The position numbers were made by a program, and so were the translations under genes. Shown here in pieces: positions 40,380-48,744 of a stretch of 64,000 nucleotides of DNA. The number at the start of each line of letters is the position of its first letter. The first letter of the stretch is position 1. Origin of the DNA: Luteipulveratus halotolerans (GTDB lineage: Bacteria > Actinomycetota > Actinomycetes > Actinomycetales > Dermatophilaceae); NCBI RefSeq assembly GCF_001247745.1, contig NZ_LAIR01000002.1:1488001-1552000 (forward strand). Direction: 5' to 3'. The notes below the pieces were generated by a model. It ran no database searches. It was not told the DNA's origin and saw nothing but the letters and a program-made list of their open reading frames with translations.

Positions 40380-41741
40380 ATGGAGCGGCGCATCTTCGGC
40401 ATCGAGAACGAGTACGGCGTCACGTGCACCTTCGACGGGCAGCGTCGGCTCACGCCTGACGAGGTCGCGCGCTACCTGTTCCGCAAGGTCGTCAGCTGGG
40501 GCCGATCGAGCAACGTCTTCCTCGGCAACGGTGCACGGCTCTACCTCGACGTCGGCAGCCACCCCGAGTACGCCACCGCCGAGTGCGACGACGTCCACCA
40601 GCTGGTCGTGCACGACAAGTCCGGCGAGCGCATCATCGAGGGTCTGGTCGAGGACGCCCAGGCACGGCTGCGCGACGAGGGCATCGAGGGCCAGATCTAC
40701 GTCTTCAAGAACAACACCGACTCGGCCGGCAACTCCTACGGCTGTCATGAGAACTACCTGATCAGTCGGCAGGGTGAGTTCCAGCGGATCAGCGACATCC
40801 TGATCCCGTTCCTGGTGAGCCGTCAGATCACCTGCGGCGCGGGCAAGATCGCGATGCTCGGCCACACGCCGACGTACTGCGTCAGCCAGCGCGCCGACCA
40901 CATCTGGGAGGGGGTCTCCAGCGCGACGACGCGTTCGCGCCCGATCATCAACACCCGCGACGAGCCGCACGCCGACGCCGAGCGCTACCGCCGCCTGCAC
41001 GTCATCGTCGGCGACTCCAACATGAGCGAGACGACGACGCTGCTCAAGGTCGGCTCGGCCGACCTGGTGCTGCGGATGATCGAGGACGACGTCCCGATGC
41101 GCGACCTGTCGCTGGAGAACCCGATCCGCGCGATCCGCGAGATCAGCCACGACATCACCGGGCGCAAGCCGGTACGACTGGCCAACGGCCGTGAGCTGTC
41201 GGCGCTGCAGCTGCAGACCGAGTTCTTCGAGAAGGCCAGTGCTTACGTCGACGAGCACGGCCTCACCGACCCGATCACCAAGCGCACGATGGACCTGTGG
41301 CAGCGCACGCTGACCGCCATCGAGACCGACAACCTGGGCCTGGTCGACACCGAGATCGACTGGGTCATCAAGCACCGCCTGCTCGATGAGTACTCCGCCA
41401 AGCACGGTCTGGGCCTGGACGACGCCCGCATGCTCCAGCTCGACCTGGCCTATCACGACATCAACCGCAGGCGCGGGCTGTTCTACCTCCTGCAGAAGCG
41501 CGGACGCGCAGCGCGGGTGGCCACCGACGTGGAGATCTTCGAGGCCAAGACCTACCCGCCGCAGACGACCCGCGCCAAGCTGCGCGGCGACTTCATCCGC
41601 GCGGCCCAGGCCAAGCGCCGCGACTTCACCGTCGACTGGGTGCACCTGAAGCTCAACGACCAGGCGCAGCGCACCGTCCTGTGCAAGGACCCGTTCTCCT
41701 CGCACGACCAGCGGGTGCAGCGCCTCGTCGACGGGATGTAG
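40380..41741 (+). CDS. pafA: Pup ligase PafA
   Basis: The 453-aa glutamine-synthetase-like ligase joins the C-terminal Glu of Pup to substrate lysines using ATP. It has FGIENEYG (metal ligands Glu9, Glu11), NGARLYLDVGSHPEYATAEC, FKNNTDSAGNSYGCHENYL and RPIINTRDEPHAD. It lacks the Dop loop, which separates it from dop at 31 kb. TAAGGT (40368-40373) is 6 bp before the ATG and there is no ribosome-binding site, the same layout as dop. Confidence 0.98.
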   Translation: MERRIFGIENEYGVTCTFDGQRRLTPDEVARYLFRKVVSWGRSSNVFLGNGARLYLDVGSHPEYATAECDDVHQLVVHDKSGERIIEGLVEDAQARLRDEGIEGQIYVFKNNTDSAGNSYGCHENYLISRQGEFQRISDILIPFLVSRQITCGAGKIAMLGHTPTYCVSQRADHIWEGVSSATTRSRPIINTRDEPHADAERYRRLHVIVGDSNMSETTTLLKVGSADLVLRMIEDDVPMRDLSLENPIRAIREISHDITGRKPVRLANGRELSALQLQTEFFEKASAYVDEHGLTDPITKRTMDLWQRTLTAIETDNLGLVDTEIDWVIKHRLLDEYSAKHGLGLDDARMLQLDLAYHDINRRRGLFYLLQKRGRAARVATDVEIFEAKTYPPQTTRAKLRGDFIRAAQAKRRDFTVDWVHLKLNDQAQRTVLCKDPFSSHDQRVQRLVDGM

Positions 41742-41837
41742 CCCCGCCGTCTCGACTGAACACCCGTGTCCAGTGAACCTCCAGGTCGGGCGGGTTAGGG
41801 TGTGCTGTCCCGACATCCCCGACCTCGAGGGTTCCCT

Positions 41838-42854
41838 GTGCGCTCCACCCGTGTCCGGCTCATCGCAGCCGGCGTCCTTCCGCTCGCCCTCCTCACCGCG
41901 TGCGGCGATGACGACGGCTCCCAGGCCAGCAAGTCCTCCAGCTCGACCTCGGCCGCGAGCCCCCAGACGGTCGCGCCCGACAAGGTCGCCCCGATCAGCG
42001 CGGTGACGGTCAACAGCAGCAAGCCCAACGCTCCGACTGTGTCGCTGGCCAAGAAGCCGTTCAGCGTCAACACCACGACGACCAAGGTCACCAAGCCCGG
42101 CACCGGCAAGGCGATCGGAGCCAAGGACATCGCCTACGTCTCCTACGTCGCGGTCAACGGCACGAGCGGCAAGACGATCGAGTCGACGTTCGGCAAGCCG
42201 AGCGCGGCGTTCAACCTCGGTGACAAGCAGACGTTCCCCGGCCTGATGAAGGCTCTCAAGGGCCAGAAGGTCGGCAGTGAGCTGACTGTCGCCGTACCGC
42301 CAGCCGACGGTTTCGGCAGCCAGGGTGCCAAGGAGCTCGGCATCACGGCCAAGGACACGATGGTGTTCCACCTGAAGGTCAACGACACCTACCCGATGCT
42401 GACCGAGGTCAAGGGCACCCAGGCCAAGTCCGAGCCCGGTCTGCCCGAGGTCTCGGTGCCGGCCGGTCCGGTGCAGCAGGCCAAGCTGACCTTCGAGAAG
42501 GGTTCCACCGCGCCCAAGACCCTCAAGTCGCAGGTGCTCATCAAGGGCACCGGTCCCAAGGTCGTCGCGGGCCAGCAGCTGCTGTCCAACTACACCGGTC
42601 AAGTCTGGAACGGCAAGGTCTTCGACGCCGCGGCCAAGCAGGGCCAGCCGGTGCCCTTCCAGATCGGTGCCGGCCAGGTCATCGCCGGCTGGGACAAGGT
42701 GCTGGTGGGCCAGACCGTCGGCAGCCGCGTGCTGATCTCGGTGCCGCCGGCCGAGGGCTACGGCAAGACCGGCAAGAAGAACCAGGACGGTTCCTGGGCG
42801 ATCAAGCCGACCGACACGATGGTGTTCGTGGTCGACATCCTCGCCGCGATGTGA
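41838..42854 (+). CDS. Exported lipoprotein with two FKBP-type peptidyl-prolyl isomerase domains
   Basis: The 338-aa protein has a lipoprotein signal ending LLTAC (Cys22). Two FKBP domains follow. The first (about 75-200) is divergent; the second (about 225-338) has VLIKGTGPKVVAGQQLLSNYTGQ, FQIGAGQVIAGWDKVLVGQ and SVPPAEGYG. It should help fold exported proteins. The GTG at 41838 follows CGAGGG; TAGGGT (41796-41801) is the probable -10. The same arrangement downstream of pafA is known in other actinobacteria. Confidence 0.92.
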   Translation: MRSTRVRLIAAGVLPLALLTACGDDDGSQASKSSSSTSAASPQTVAPDKVAPISAVTVNSSKPNAPTVSLAKKPFSVNTTTTKVTKPGTGKAIGAKDIAYVSYVAVNGTSGKTIESTFGKPSAAFNLGDKQTFPGLMKALKGQKVGSELTVAVPPADGFGSQGAKELGITAKDTMVFHLKVNDTYPMLTEVKGTQAKSEPGLPEVSVPAGPVQQAKLTFEKGSTAPKTLKSQVLIKGTGPKVVAGQQLLSNYTGQVWNGKVFDAAAKQGQPVPFQIGAGQVIAGWDKVLVGQTVGSRVLISVPPAEGYGKTGKKNQDGSWAIKPTDTMVFVVDILAAM

Positions 42855-42896
42855 CCCTCTGACTTCTCTGATCCGCACGAACTCCTAGGAGCAGCA

Positions 42897-43316
42897 ATGC
42901 CTTTCGACCCGAGCACGACCAAGCCCGAGATCGACTTCCCGGGTGACAACCCGCCCGCCGAGCTGGTCATCGAGGACATCACCGTCGGTGACGGCGCCGA
43001 GGCCAAGGCCGGCGACGCCATCAAGGCCCACTATGTCGGTGTCGCCTGGTCGACGGGCGAGGAGTTCGACGCCTCCTGGAACCGCGGTGCGCCGCTGGAC
43101 TTCCAGGTCGGTGTCGGCCAGGTCATCCAGGGCTGGGACCAGGGCATCGTCGGCATGAAGGTCGGCGGCCGCCGCAAGCTGATCATCCCGCCGGCCCTCG
43201 GCTACGGCGACCAGGGCGCGGGCGGCGCCATCAAGGGCGGCGAGACGCTGATCTTCGTCGTCGATCTGGTGAGCGCCAACAAGCCGGGCGCCGGATCGGC
43301 GTTCGGTCTGCGCTGA
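42897..43316 (+). CDS. Cytoplasmic FKBP-type peptidyl-prolyl isomerase
   Basis: The 139-aa single-domain FKBP lacks a signal peptide. Family residues are visible in HYVGVAWSTGEEFDASW, FQVGVGQVIQGWDQGIVGM, KLIIPPALGYGDQG and LIFVVDLV. AGGAG lies 5 bp before the ATG. It follows the FKBP lipoprotein by 42 bp and is probably in the same transcript, giving one cytoplasmic and one exported isomerase. Confidence 0.95.
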   Translation: MPFDPSTTKPEIDFPGDNPPAELVIEDITVGDGAEAKAGDAIKAHYVGVAWSTGEEFDASWNRGAPLDFQVGVGQVIQGWDQGIVGMKVGGRRKLIIPPALGYGDQGAGGAIKGGETLIFVVDLVSANKPGAGSAFGLR

Positions 43317-43335
43317 CACCGCAGAGTCCGCCACG

Positions 43336-43359
43336 CCACCCCTCGTCAGACCGGGGTGG
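43336..43359 (+). terminator. Terminator after the FKBP pair
   Basis: CCACCCC (43336-43342) pairs with GGGGTGG (43353-43359), extended by a bulged GC pair. It marks the left border of the low-GC islet. Confidence 0.55.
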
Positions 43360-43474
43360 GCGACCGTGAGTTGACGTCGATCAACCGCGCTGGCGCGATC
43401 ACGATCAGGCACGGCGCTGATATGGTTCCTAGGTCGCCCAAGAATGGGCGGTGAGATTCGATATTCACTGGGGG

Positions 43475-43963
43475 ATGGATACGAAGAAGCGAATTGTTGG
43501 CACCGTTTTGGGGATGGGCCTGGTCGCAGTCGCGCCAGCGAGTGCGGGTGCAGATGTGCACCCGGTGGAGGCAAGTTCCAGCTCAACCGTGGTCGCCAAT
43601 GCACTTCCGCGCGCAGGAGTGATTCAGACAGTTGGTGACTATGTCCATGTGTCCCGATACAACGGGATCTACTATGCGTCGGCGCATGGGTGTTGGAAGA
43701 AATATTCAGGGCCCGGAACGACTGCACGGGTAACCGTGTGGCTGCAGAAGCGTGTGGGCAACGGGTGGGTGACGCGCAGCAAGCAAGCTAAGACCATCAA
43801 GCAGGGTTGCGGTTCGGTCGCCCGCACGAACGCAAAGGCGAACTGCGGCGGAATTGTGGCAAAGACGACATGGCGGACGATGGTTGACGTGGACATTATC
43901 GGCGTGGCGGACTCGCCAGAGGTTCTCATCACCAAGTCCCAAACTCTCTGGTGCAATCAGTAG
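43475..43963 (+). CDS. Small secreted protein in a low-GC islet
   Basis: The 162-aa protein from the ATG at 43475 has a basic KKR start, a hydrophobic core and a SAGA cleavage region near residue 25. The mature part has four cysteines and a Trp/Lys-rich pattern (GCWKKYSGPG, VTVWLQKRVGNGWVT). I know similar small actinobacterial secreted proteins, but no function. A GTG at 43451 is another in-frame start; TATGGT (43421-43426) could be the -10. Codons such as AAA, ATT and TCA are frequent, unlike the neighbours, which suggests recent acquisition. Confidence 0.7.
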   Translation: MDTKKRIVGTVLGMGLVAVAPASAGADVHPVEASSSSTVVANALPRAGVIQTVGDYVHVSRYNGIYYASAHGCWKKYSGPGTTARVTVWLQKRVGNGWVTRSKQAKTIKQGCGSVARTNAKANCGGIVAKTTWRTMVDVDIIGVADSPEVLITKSQTLWCNQ

Positions 43964-44176
43964 ATGCTCACGTTCTCCGTGGATGGTGTCCGGTGCACCG
44001 TCGAGCAGCGATCCGGAGACACGGCCGTGTATGACTACACCGTCGGGCTCGGAGGATTCTCAATCCGTCTGTCTAAGTCGGATTTCGTTATGAGTCAGGA
44101 AGCGCACGAAGAAAATGTGCGCGACCATCTCGCGTCGCTCGCTGAGGGAGACGTGTGCGCGATTCTGGAGAAATAG
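43964..44176 (+). CDS. Small hypothetical protein coupled to the secreted protein
   Basis: The 70-aa protein begins with an ATG immediately after the TAG of the secreted-protein gene, so it is probably translated by coupling. No signal peptide or membrane segment is present; it has two Cys and an acidic, helical C-terminus (EAHEENVRDHLASLAEGD). It has the same lower-GC codon use. No family is recognised. Its position suggests a cytoplasmic partner, perhaps an immunity-like or regulatory protein for the secreted one, which is speculation. Confidence 0.55.
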   Translation: MLTFSVDGVRCTVEQRSGDTAVYDYTVGLGGFSIRLSKSDFVMSQEAHEENVRDHLASLAEGDVCAILEK

Positions 44177-44183
44177 TCTCCGG

Positions 44184-44246
44184 GACGCACGACCTCTGCG
44201 GCGAGGGCCCATCCGCTCTGGGCGAACGGGTGGGCCCTCGTGCGTC
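44184..44246. terminator. Large bidirectional terminator at the right border of the islet
   Basis: CGAGGGCCCA (44202-44211) pairs perfectly with 44231-44240. The flanking GACGCACGA (44184-44192) can pair with the adjoining TGCGTC (44241-44246), enlarging the stem. It lies between converging genes. Confidence 0.7.
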
Positions 44247-44250
44247 GGGG

Positions 44251-45348
44251 CTAGGGCGCGGAAAGCAGCCCTGCGGTGTGACGACCGGCCGCGGCAGCCG
44301 CCAGGAACGAAGCGGTGTCAGCGTCGAAGTCGCGACCCATGGTGCGCAACGGCACGGGCGAGACCGCGAGGGCGTCGTACAGGCCGGTGAGGTCGATGTC
44401 GTGGCGTCGCAGCCGCTCACCGCTGGCCGTGACGAGGTCGGACGCCTGGGCGTCGACGAGCCCGCCGAGCTCACCGTCGAGGCGCGGCACCGGAAGGTCC
44501 GCAGGGACGAGGGCGACCCGTCCGTACGCCGTCCGGCTGTGGTGGGAGATGCCGCGGTGGCGGTCGCGGGCGTCGGCCTGCGAGACGCGTAGGGAGGCGA
44601 CGGGTCGGCCGCCGAGCACCGCCGTCGCGTTGACGGCCTCGCCCGCAGCCACGCCGGAGAACCCCCAACGCGTGCCGGTGCCGAGGTTGCCGGGGCCCTG
44701 GCTCAGGACGACCACGTCGGCCTGCAGCACTAGGCGCGCGGCCAGCAGGGCGGTGTGGACGTTGACCGCCTCCAGGTCGCCACCGAAGGACTGGCCCGCC
44801 GTCACCGAGCCGGCGATCCAGCCGGCGTCACGCAGCTGGGCGACGTTGCGCGAGAACGCGATCGGCAGTGCGCCGCCGTCGCTCATGACATACGCGACGC
44901 GCGGGGGAGTGGGCGACGACTCTCTCAGCCCGGCGATGATCGCGGGGACGGCGGAGTGCAGGTCGGCGACGACGACCGGCATGCCCTCGATCGAGTCGGC
45001 GTCACGCAGCAGCTCGTGGTGCGGCGACTCCTGCTCGTCGACGCCGAGGACCATGGCCTGCGACGGCGTGTAGCGAGCCTTGACCACGTGGCCAGGTCCG
45101 GCCGGCGGATCGGCCGGGATGCGGTCGGGGATCGCGGTCACGAGGGCGAGCCCACCGGTGCCGAGCCCCCGCACCAGCGCGCTGACGTTGAGCAGGACCC
45201 GGTCGCCGGGCTGCGCCTCACCCACGAGGTCGGAGTAGGCGAGTGCACGGACGGTGACGTCGTCGTCGACGAGGCGGACGGCGTACTCGACGGCACCGGC
45301 CCACCGGGTGCGCTCGGACTCCACGACACCTGCTCGCCATCGGATCAC
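44251..45348 (-). CDS. DUF3866 family protein
   Basis: The 365-aa protein MIRWRAGVVESERTRWAGAVE onward matches DUF3866, an actinobacterial family that sits next to the proteasome and pafBC genes. Its function is unknown. Conserved-looking stretches are VVADLHSAVPAIIAG, VVLSQGPGNLGTGTRWGFSG and RGISHHSRTAYG. The GTG at 45348 is chosen over one 9 bp upstream because TAGTGT (45356-45361) is 7 bp away and the family begins MIRWR. Confidence 0.9.
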   Translation of the reverse strand: MIRWRAGVVESERTRWAGAVEYAVRLVDDDVTVRALAYSDLVGEAQPGDRVLLNVSALVRGLGTGGLALVTAIPDRIPADPPAGPGHVVKARYTPSQAMVLGVDEQESPHHELLRDADSIEGMPVVVADLHSAVPAIIAGLRESSPTPPRVAYVMSDGGALPIAFSRNVAQLRDAGWIAGSVTAGQSFGGDLEAVNVHTALLAARLVLQADVVVLSQGPGNLGTGTRWGFSGVAAGEAVNATAVLGGRPVASLRVSQADARDRHRGISHHSRTAYGRVALVPADLPVPRLDGELGGLVDAQASDLVTASGERLRRHDIDLTGLYDALAVSPVPLRTMGRDFDADTASFLAAAAAGRHTAGLLSAP

Positions 45349-45389
45349 ACGTCGCACACTAGTGCGAAGTGTCGGGTAGCGTTCAGGGC
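45349..45389. promoter_or_regulatory. Back-to-back leaderless promoters of DUF3866 and pafBC
   Basis: Only 41 bp separate the start codons. TAGTGT (minus, 45356-45361) and TAGCGT (plus, 45377-45382) are each 7 bp from their start and only 15 bp apart. Each -35 region must therefore overlap the other gene's start, so the two promoters probably compete. Confidence 0.6.
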
Positions 45390-46373
45390 ATGCCTGCCGC
45401 CACCACGCCGGCCGCCAAGACCGAACGCCTTCTCAACCTGGTGATCTGCCTGCTCTACACCCGGCAGCCGCTGTCGAAGGCCCGGATCCGCAGCGCGGTG
45501 CCCCAGTACGGCGAGGCGGCGTCCGACGAGGCGTTCGACCGCATGTTCGAGCGCGACAAGGACGAGCTGCGCGAGCTCGGCATCCCGCTCAAGACCGAGC
45601 CGGTCGACTCCTTCTTCGACGACGAGTCGGGCTATCGCATCGACCAGCGCGAGTACGCCCTGCCCGAGATCGCGTTCGAGGCCGACGAGCTCGCGGTCCT
45701 GGGCCTGGCCAGCCGCACCTGGCAGCAGGCCAGCCTCGGCGGCCCGGCCGCCCAGGCGATGCGCAAGCTGCAGGCCCAGGACATCGAGCGCGACACCGAC
45801 TCGGTCCTCGGCCTCGAGCCGCGCGTCCGTACCAGCGAGCCCGCGTTCGAGCCGGTCAAGGACGCCGTGGTGCAGCGCCGCACGATCCGGTTCGGCTACC
45901 GCAAACGCGGCGCCGAGGTCGAGCAGCGCCGTGTCCAGCCCTGGGCCATCACCAGCTGGCACGGCCGCTGGTACCTCACCGGTCATGACCTCGACCGTGA
46001 GGCGCCGCGGGTGTTCCGGCTCAGCCGGATCGAGGGGCGCGTCGGCCGCGAGCCGCGCGCTGCGTCGTACGACGTTCCGGCCGGCCACGACCCGGTCGTG
46101 ATGATCGCCGGGTCTGAGGACGACCGGGCGCTGCAGACCGCGCAGGTGCGGGTCCGTGAGGGCGCCGGCAACACCCTGCGGCGGCGTGCGCGCGTCGTCA
46201 GCGACGCCGACGGCTGGCAGGTCGTGGAGGTCGACTTCCGCGATGTCGAGATGCTCGCCAACGAGATCGCCGGGTTCGGCCCGTCCGCGGTGGCGCTGTC
46301 ACCGGACGACCTGGTCGGACGCGTCGTACGCCGGTTGCGCGCCGTGCGTGAGTCCCACGCGGAGAAGGTCTGA
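45390..46373 (+). CDS. pafB: WYL-domain transcriptional activator PafB
   Basis: The 327-aa protein has an N-terminal winged HTH region (about 1-60, TERLLNLVICLLYTRQPLSKARIRSAV) and a WYL domain with ITSWHGRWYLTGHDLDREAPRVFRLSRIEG, then a C-terminal extension (WCX). With PafC it forms the mycobacterial-type activator of the RecA-independent DNA damage response. The ATG at 45390 is 7 bp after TAGCGT; the in-frame GTG at 45369 would lie upstream of that promoter. The stop overlaps pafC by 1 bp. Confidence 0.95.
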   Translation: MPAATTPAAKTERLLNLVICLLYTRQPLSKARIRSAVPQYGEAASDEAFDRMFERDKDELRELGIPLKTEPVDSFFDDESGYRIDQREYALPEIAFEADELAVLGLASRTWQQASLGGPAAQAMRKLQAQDIERDTDSVLGLEPRVRTSEPAFEPVKDAVVQRRTIRFGYRKRGAEVEQRRVQPWAITSWHGRWYLTGHDLDREAPRVFRLSRIEGRVGREPRAASYDVPAGHDPVVMIAGSEDDRALQTAQVRVREGAGNTLRRRARVVSDADGWQVVEVDFRDVEMLANEIAGFGPSAVALSPDDLVGRVVRRLRAVRESHAEKV

Positions 46374-47347
46374 TGGCTGCGCCCGAGAACGCCACCGCGC
46401 GCCTGTCGAGGCTGCTCACGATGGTCCCCTGGCTGGTCAACCGGCAGGGGGTCGACATCGGTGAGGCCAGCCGTGAGCTCGGCGTGAGCACCGCCCAGAT
46501 CGAGGCGGACCTGCAGCTGTTGTTCCTGTGCGGCACGCCCGGCCACCTGCCCGATGACCTCATCGAGGCCGAGTGGGACGAGGGCCGGGTCTTCCTGCGC
46601 AACGCCGACACCATCGCCCGGCCGCTGCGGCTGAGCCGCGACGAGGCCCTGTCCCTGATCGTCGGTCTGCGCACGCTCGCCGACGTCCCCGGACTCGGTG
46701 AGCGCGACGCCATCGCACGGGCTCTCGCCAAGCTGACGGAGGCCGCCGGCGAGACCAGTGAGGCGTCGTCGCGCGTCCAGGTGTCGCTCGACGACTCAGC
46801 GGCCATCGAGGCGCTGGCGGTCGCGCGCGAGGCACTCTCACGGACGCGCCGGCTGCACCTGCGATACCTCGTGGCGGCTCGCGACGAGACGACCGAGCGC
46901 GACGTCGACCCGATGCGCCTGGTCAACATCGACAGCCACTGGTACCTCGAGGGCTGGTGCCACCGCGCTCAGGAGGTGCGTCTGTTCCGGCTCGACCGGG
47001 TCGAGCACGCCGAGGTCCTCGACGTGGACGGCACACCGCCACCCCACGCTCGCCCCCGTGACCTCGACGAGGGCATCTTCACCCCGGCCCCCGAGGACGT
47101 GCAGGTGCGCCTGGAGGTCGAGTCGAGTGCGTCGTGGGTGGGGGAGTACTACCCGGTCGACGACATCCGCGACCTCGGCGACGGCCGGTCCGAGATCACG
47201 TTGCGGGTCTCCGACCTGGCCTGGGTGCGGTCGCTGGTGTGGCGCCTGGGCGGTCAGGCCAGGGTGACTGCGCCCGCGGAGCTGGTCGACGGCGTACGAG
47301 CAGGGGCTGACGAGGCGTTGGCGGCGTACTCGACAGGTGCTCGCTGA
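46373..47347 (+). CDS. pafC: WYL-domain transcriptional activator PafC
   Basis: The 324-aa protein is built like PafB: HTH (about 8-60, RLSRLLTMVPWLVNRQGVDIGEASRELGV), WYL motif region NIDSHWYLEGWCHRAQEVRLFRLDRVEH and a C-terminal extension. The ATG shares a base with the pafB TGA, so the two are made together, consistent with a PafBC heterodimer. The downstream tatA has its own promoter. Confidence 0.95.
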   Translation: MAAPENATARLSRLLTMVPWLVNRQGVDIGEASRELGVSTAQIEADLQLLFLCGTPGHLPDDLIEAEWDEGRVFLRNADTIARPLRLSRDEALSLIVGLRTLADVPGLGERDAIARALAKLTEAAGETSEASSRVQVSLDDSAAIEALAVAREALSRTRRLHLRYLVAARDETTERDVDPMRLVNIDSHWYLEGWCHRAQEVRLFRLDRVEHAEVLDVDGTPPPHARPRDLDEGIFTPAPEDVQVRLEVESSASWVGEYYPVDDIRDLGDGRSEITLRVSDLAWVRSLVWRLGGQARVTAPAELVDGVRAGADEALAAYSTGAR

Positions 47348-47483
47348 CAAGAGTTCACCGGTCCGACTCGGGCCCGTTGTGCGCCTCGTCACCGACGGGT
47401 GGTCGCGCACGTAGACTGGAACACGTTGCATCGAGCACGAGCCCGCGGCCAGACGACCGCGAGCTCCTAGGGAGAGCAGAAGC

Positions 47484-47840
47484 ATGGGTATCCGAGGTCT
47501 TTTCGAGGGATGGCACCTGGTCATCCTGGTCCTGCTGGTCGTCGTGATCTTCGGCTGGAAGCGGCTGCCCGACGCAGCGCGCAGCCTCGGCCGGTCCGCT
47601 CGCATCCTCAAGAGCGAGATGGGCGAGATGAGCGGTGACAGCAAGGCCTCGGGCCAGACGGTCAAGGGTGAGACGGCGCACGGTGCGACGCCCGCGGGTG
47701 AGGCTCCGCTGCCGGGCGAGGCTCCCGCACCGCAGACGCCGCCGCAGGCCGGCCCCTACCAGCAGCCGCAGGCACCGCAGTACCAGCCGCAGCAGCCCCC
47801 GCAGCAGGGCGGTCAGAACCCTGGTGGCCAGGGCTCCTGA
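47484..47840 (+). CDS. tatA: Twin-arginine translocase subunit TatA
   Basis: The 118-aa protein has a single N-terminal membrane helix (WHLVILVLLVVVIFGWKRLPDAARSLG, with the usual FG hinge) and an amphipathic helix (about 28-50). The long disordered tail is rich in Pro, Gln and Gly. It forms the pore of the Tat pathway with TatC. GGGAG precedes the ATG; TAGACT (47412-47417) is the likely -10. A Tat substrate is encoded at 61-62.7 kb. Confidence 0.95.
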   Translation: MGIRGLFEGWHLVILVLLVVVIFGWKRLPDAARSLGRSARILKSEMGEMSGDSKASGQTVKGETAHGATPAGEAPLPGEAPAPQTPPQAGPYQQPQAPQYQPQQPPQQGGQNPGGQGS

Positions 47841-47880
47841 GGGAGTGCCTGACCCCGTCCTCGACATCCGGACCGCATAG

Positions 47881-48696
47881 ATGGCGCTCCTGCGGCGTAA
47901 GAACGCCAACCCCGAAGGACGCATGTCCCTCGGCGACCACTTCCGTGAGTTCCGCAACCGTGCGCTGATCGCTGCCCTGGCGATCGCCGTCGGGGCGGTG
48001 CTCGGCTGGGTGATCTACGACCAGCTCGTGAAGTTTCTCACCGAACCCCTGGTCGAGCTCTCCAAGGAGCGCAACAGCGAGTTCGTCCGGCTCAACTACG
48101 CCGGCATCACCTCGGCCTTCACCCTGCACCTGAAGATCGCGATGTGGCTCGGCGTCATCGTGTCGAGCCCGGTGTGGCTGTGGCAGATCTGGGCGTTCCT
48201 CGTGCCGGGGCTGACCAAGAAGGAGAAGAAGGTCGCGCGGCTGTTCGTCGCCGCTGCGGTCCCGCTGTTCCTGATCGGCTGCTACCTCGCGACGTGGGCA
48301 CTGCCCAAGGCCGTCGAGGTGCTGCTCGGCTTCACCCCGGAGGACTCCGCCAACCTCCCCAACGCCGGCGAGTACTTCACCTTCTGCACGCGGTTCATCC
48401 TCGCGTTCGGTCTCGCGTTCCTCCTGCCGGTCTTCCTGGTGGGTCTCAACAGCGCGCGCATCCTGCCCGGTCGGATCATGCTCAAGGGCTGGCGCGTGGC
48501 CATCATCGCGATCTTCGTCTTCGCCGCCATGATGACGCCGACGCCGGACGCCTGGACGATGCTGGCGCTGGCCCTGCCGATGGTGGGCCTGTACTACCTC
48601 GCGTGCGGGTTCTCGATCCTCATGGACAAGCGGCGTGCGAGCCGCGACCGGGCCGACTGGATGGACGTCCCGGACGACCAGGCCTCACCGCTGTGA
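47881..48696 (+). CDS. tatC: Twin-arginine translocase subunit TatC
   Basis: The 271-aa six-helix membrane protein is the signal-peptide receptor of the Tat system. It shows MSLGDHFREFRNRAL (the family HLxELR region), SPVWLWQIWAFLVPGLTKKEKK and AAMMTPTPDAWTMLALALPM, all typical TatC. It lies 40 bp after tatA. Confidence 0.97.
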   Translation: MALLRRKNANPEGRMSLGDHFREFRNRALIAALAIAVGAVLGWVIYDQLVKFLTEPLVELSKERNSEFVRLNYAGITSAFTLHLKIAMWLGVIVSSPVWLWQIWAFLVPGLTKKEKKVARLFVAAAVPLFLIGCYLATWALPKAVEVLLGFTPEDSANLPNAGEYFTFCTRFILAFGLAFLLPVFLVGLNSARILPGRIMLKGWRVAIIAIFVFAAMMTPTPDAWTMLALALPMVGLYYLACGFSILMDKRRASRDRADWMDVPDDQASPL

Positions 48697-48744
48697 TCGT
48701 GTCGAGCCTCGGCTCGGTCAGGGTCAGCGCCTAGTCTTCGGAGC

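Noticed and set aside
40305..42878. An 857-codon minus-strand frame opposite pafA and the FKBP lipoprotein
   Set aside because: It spans two unmistakable plus-strand genes and the promoter between them, and its translation has no recognisable domain.
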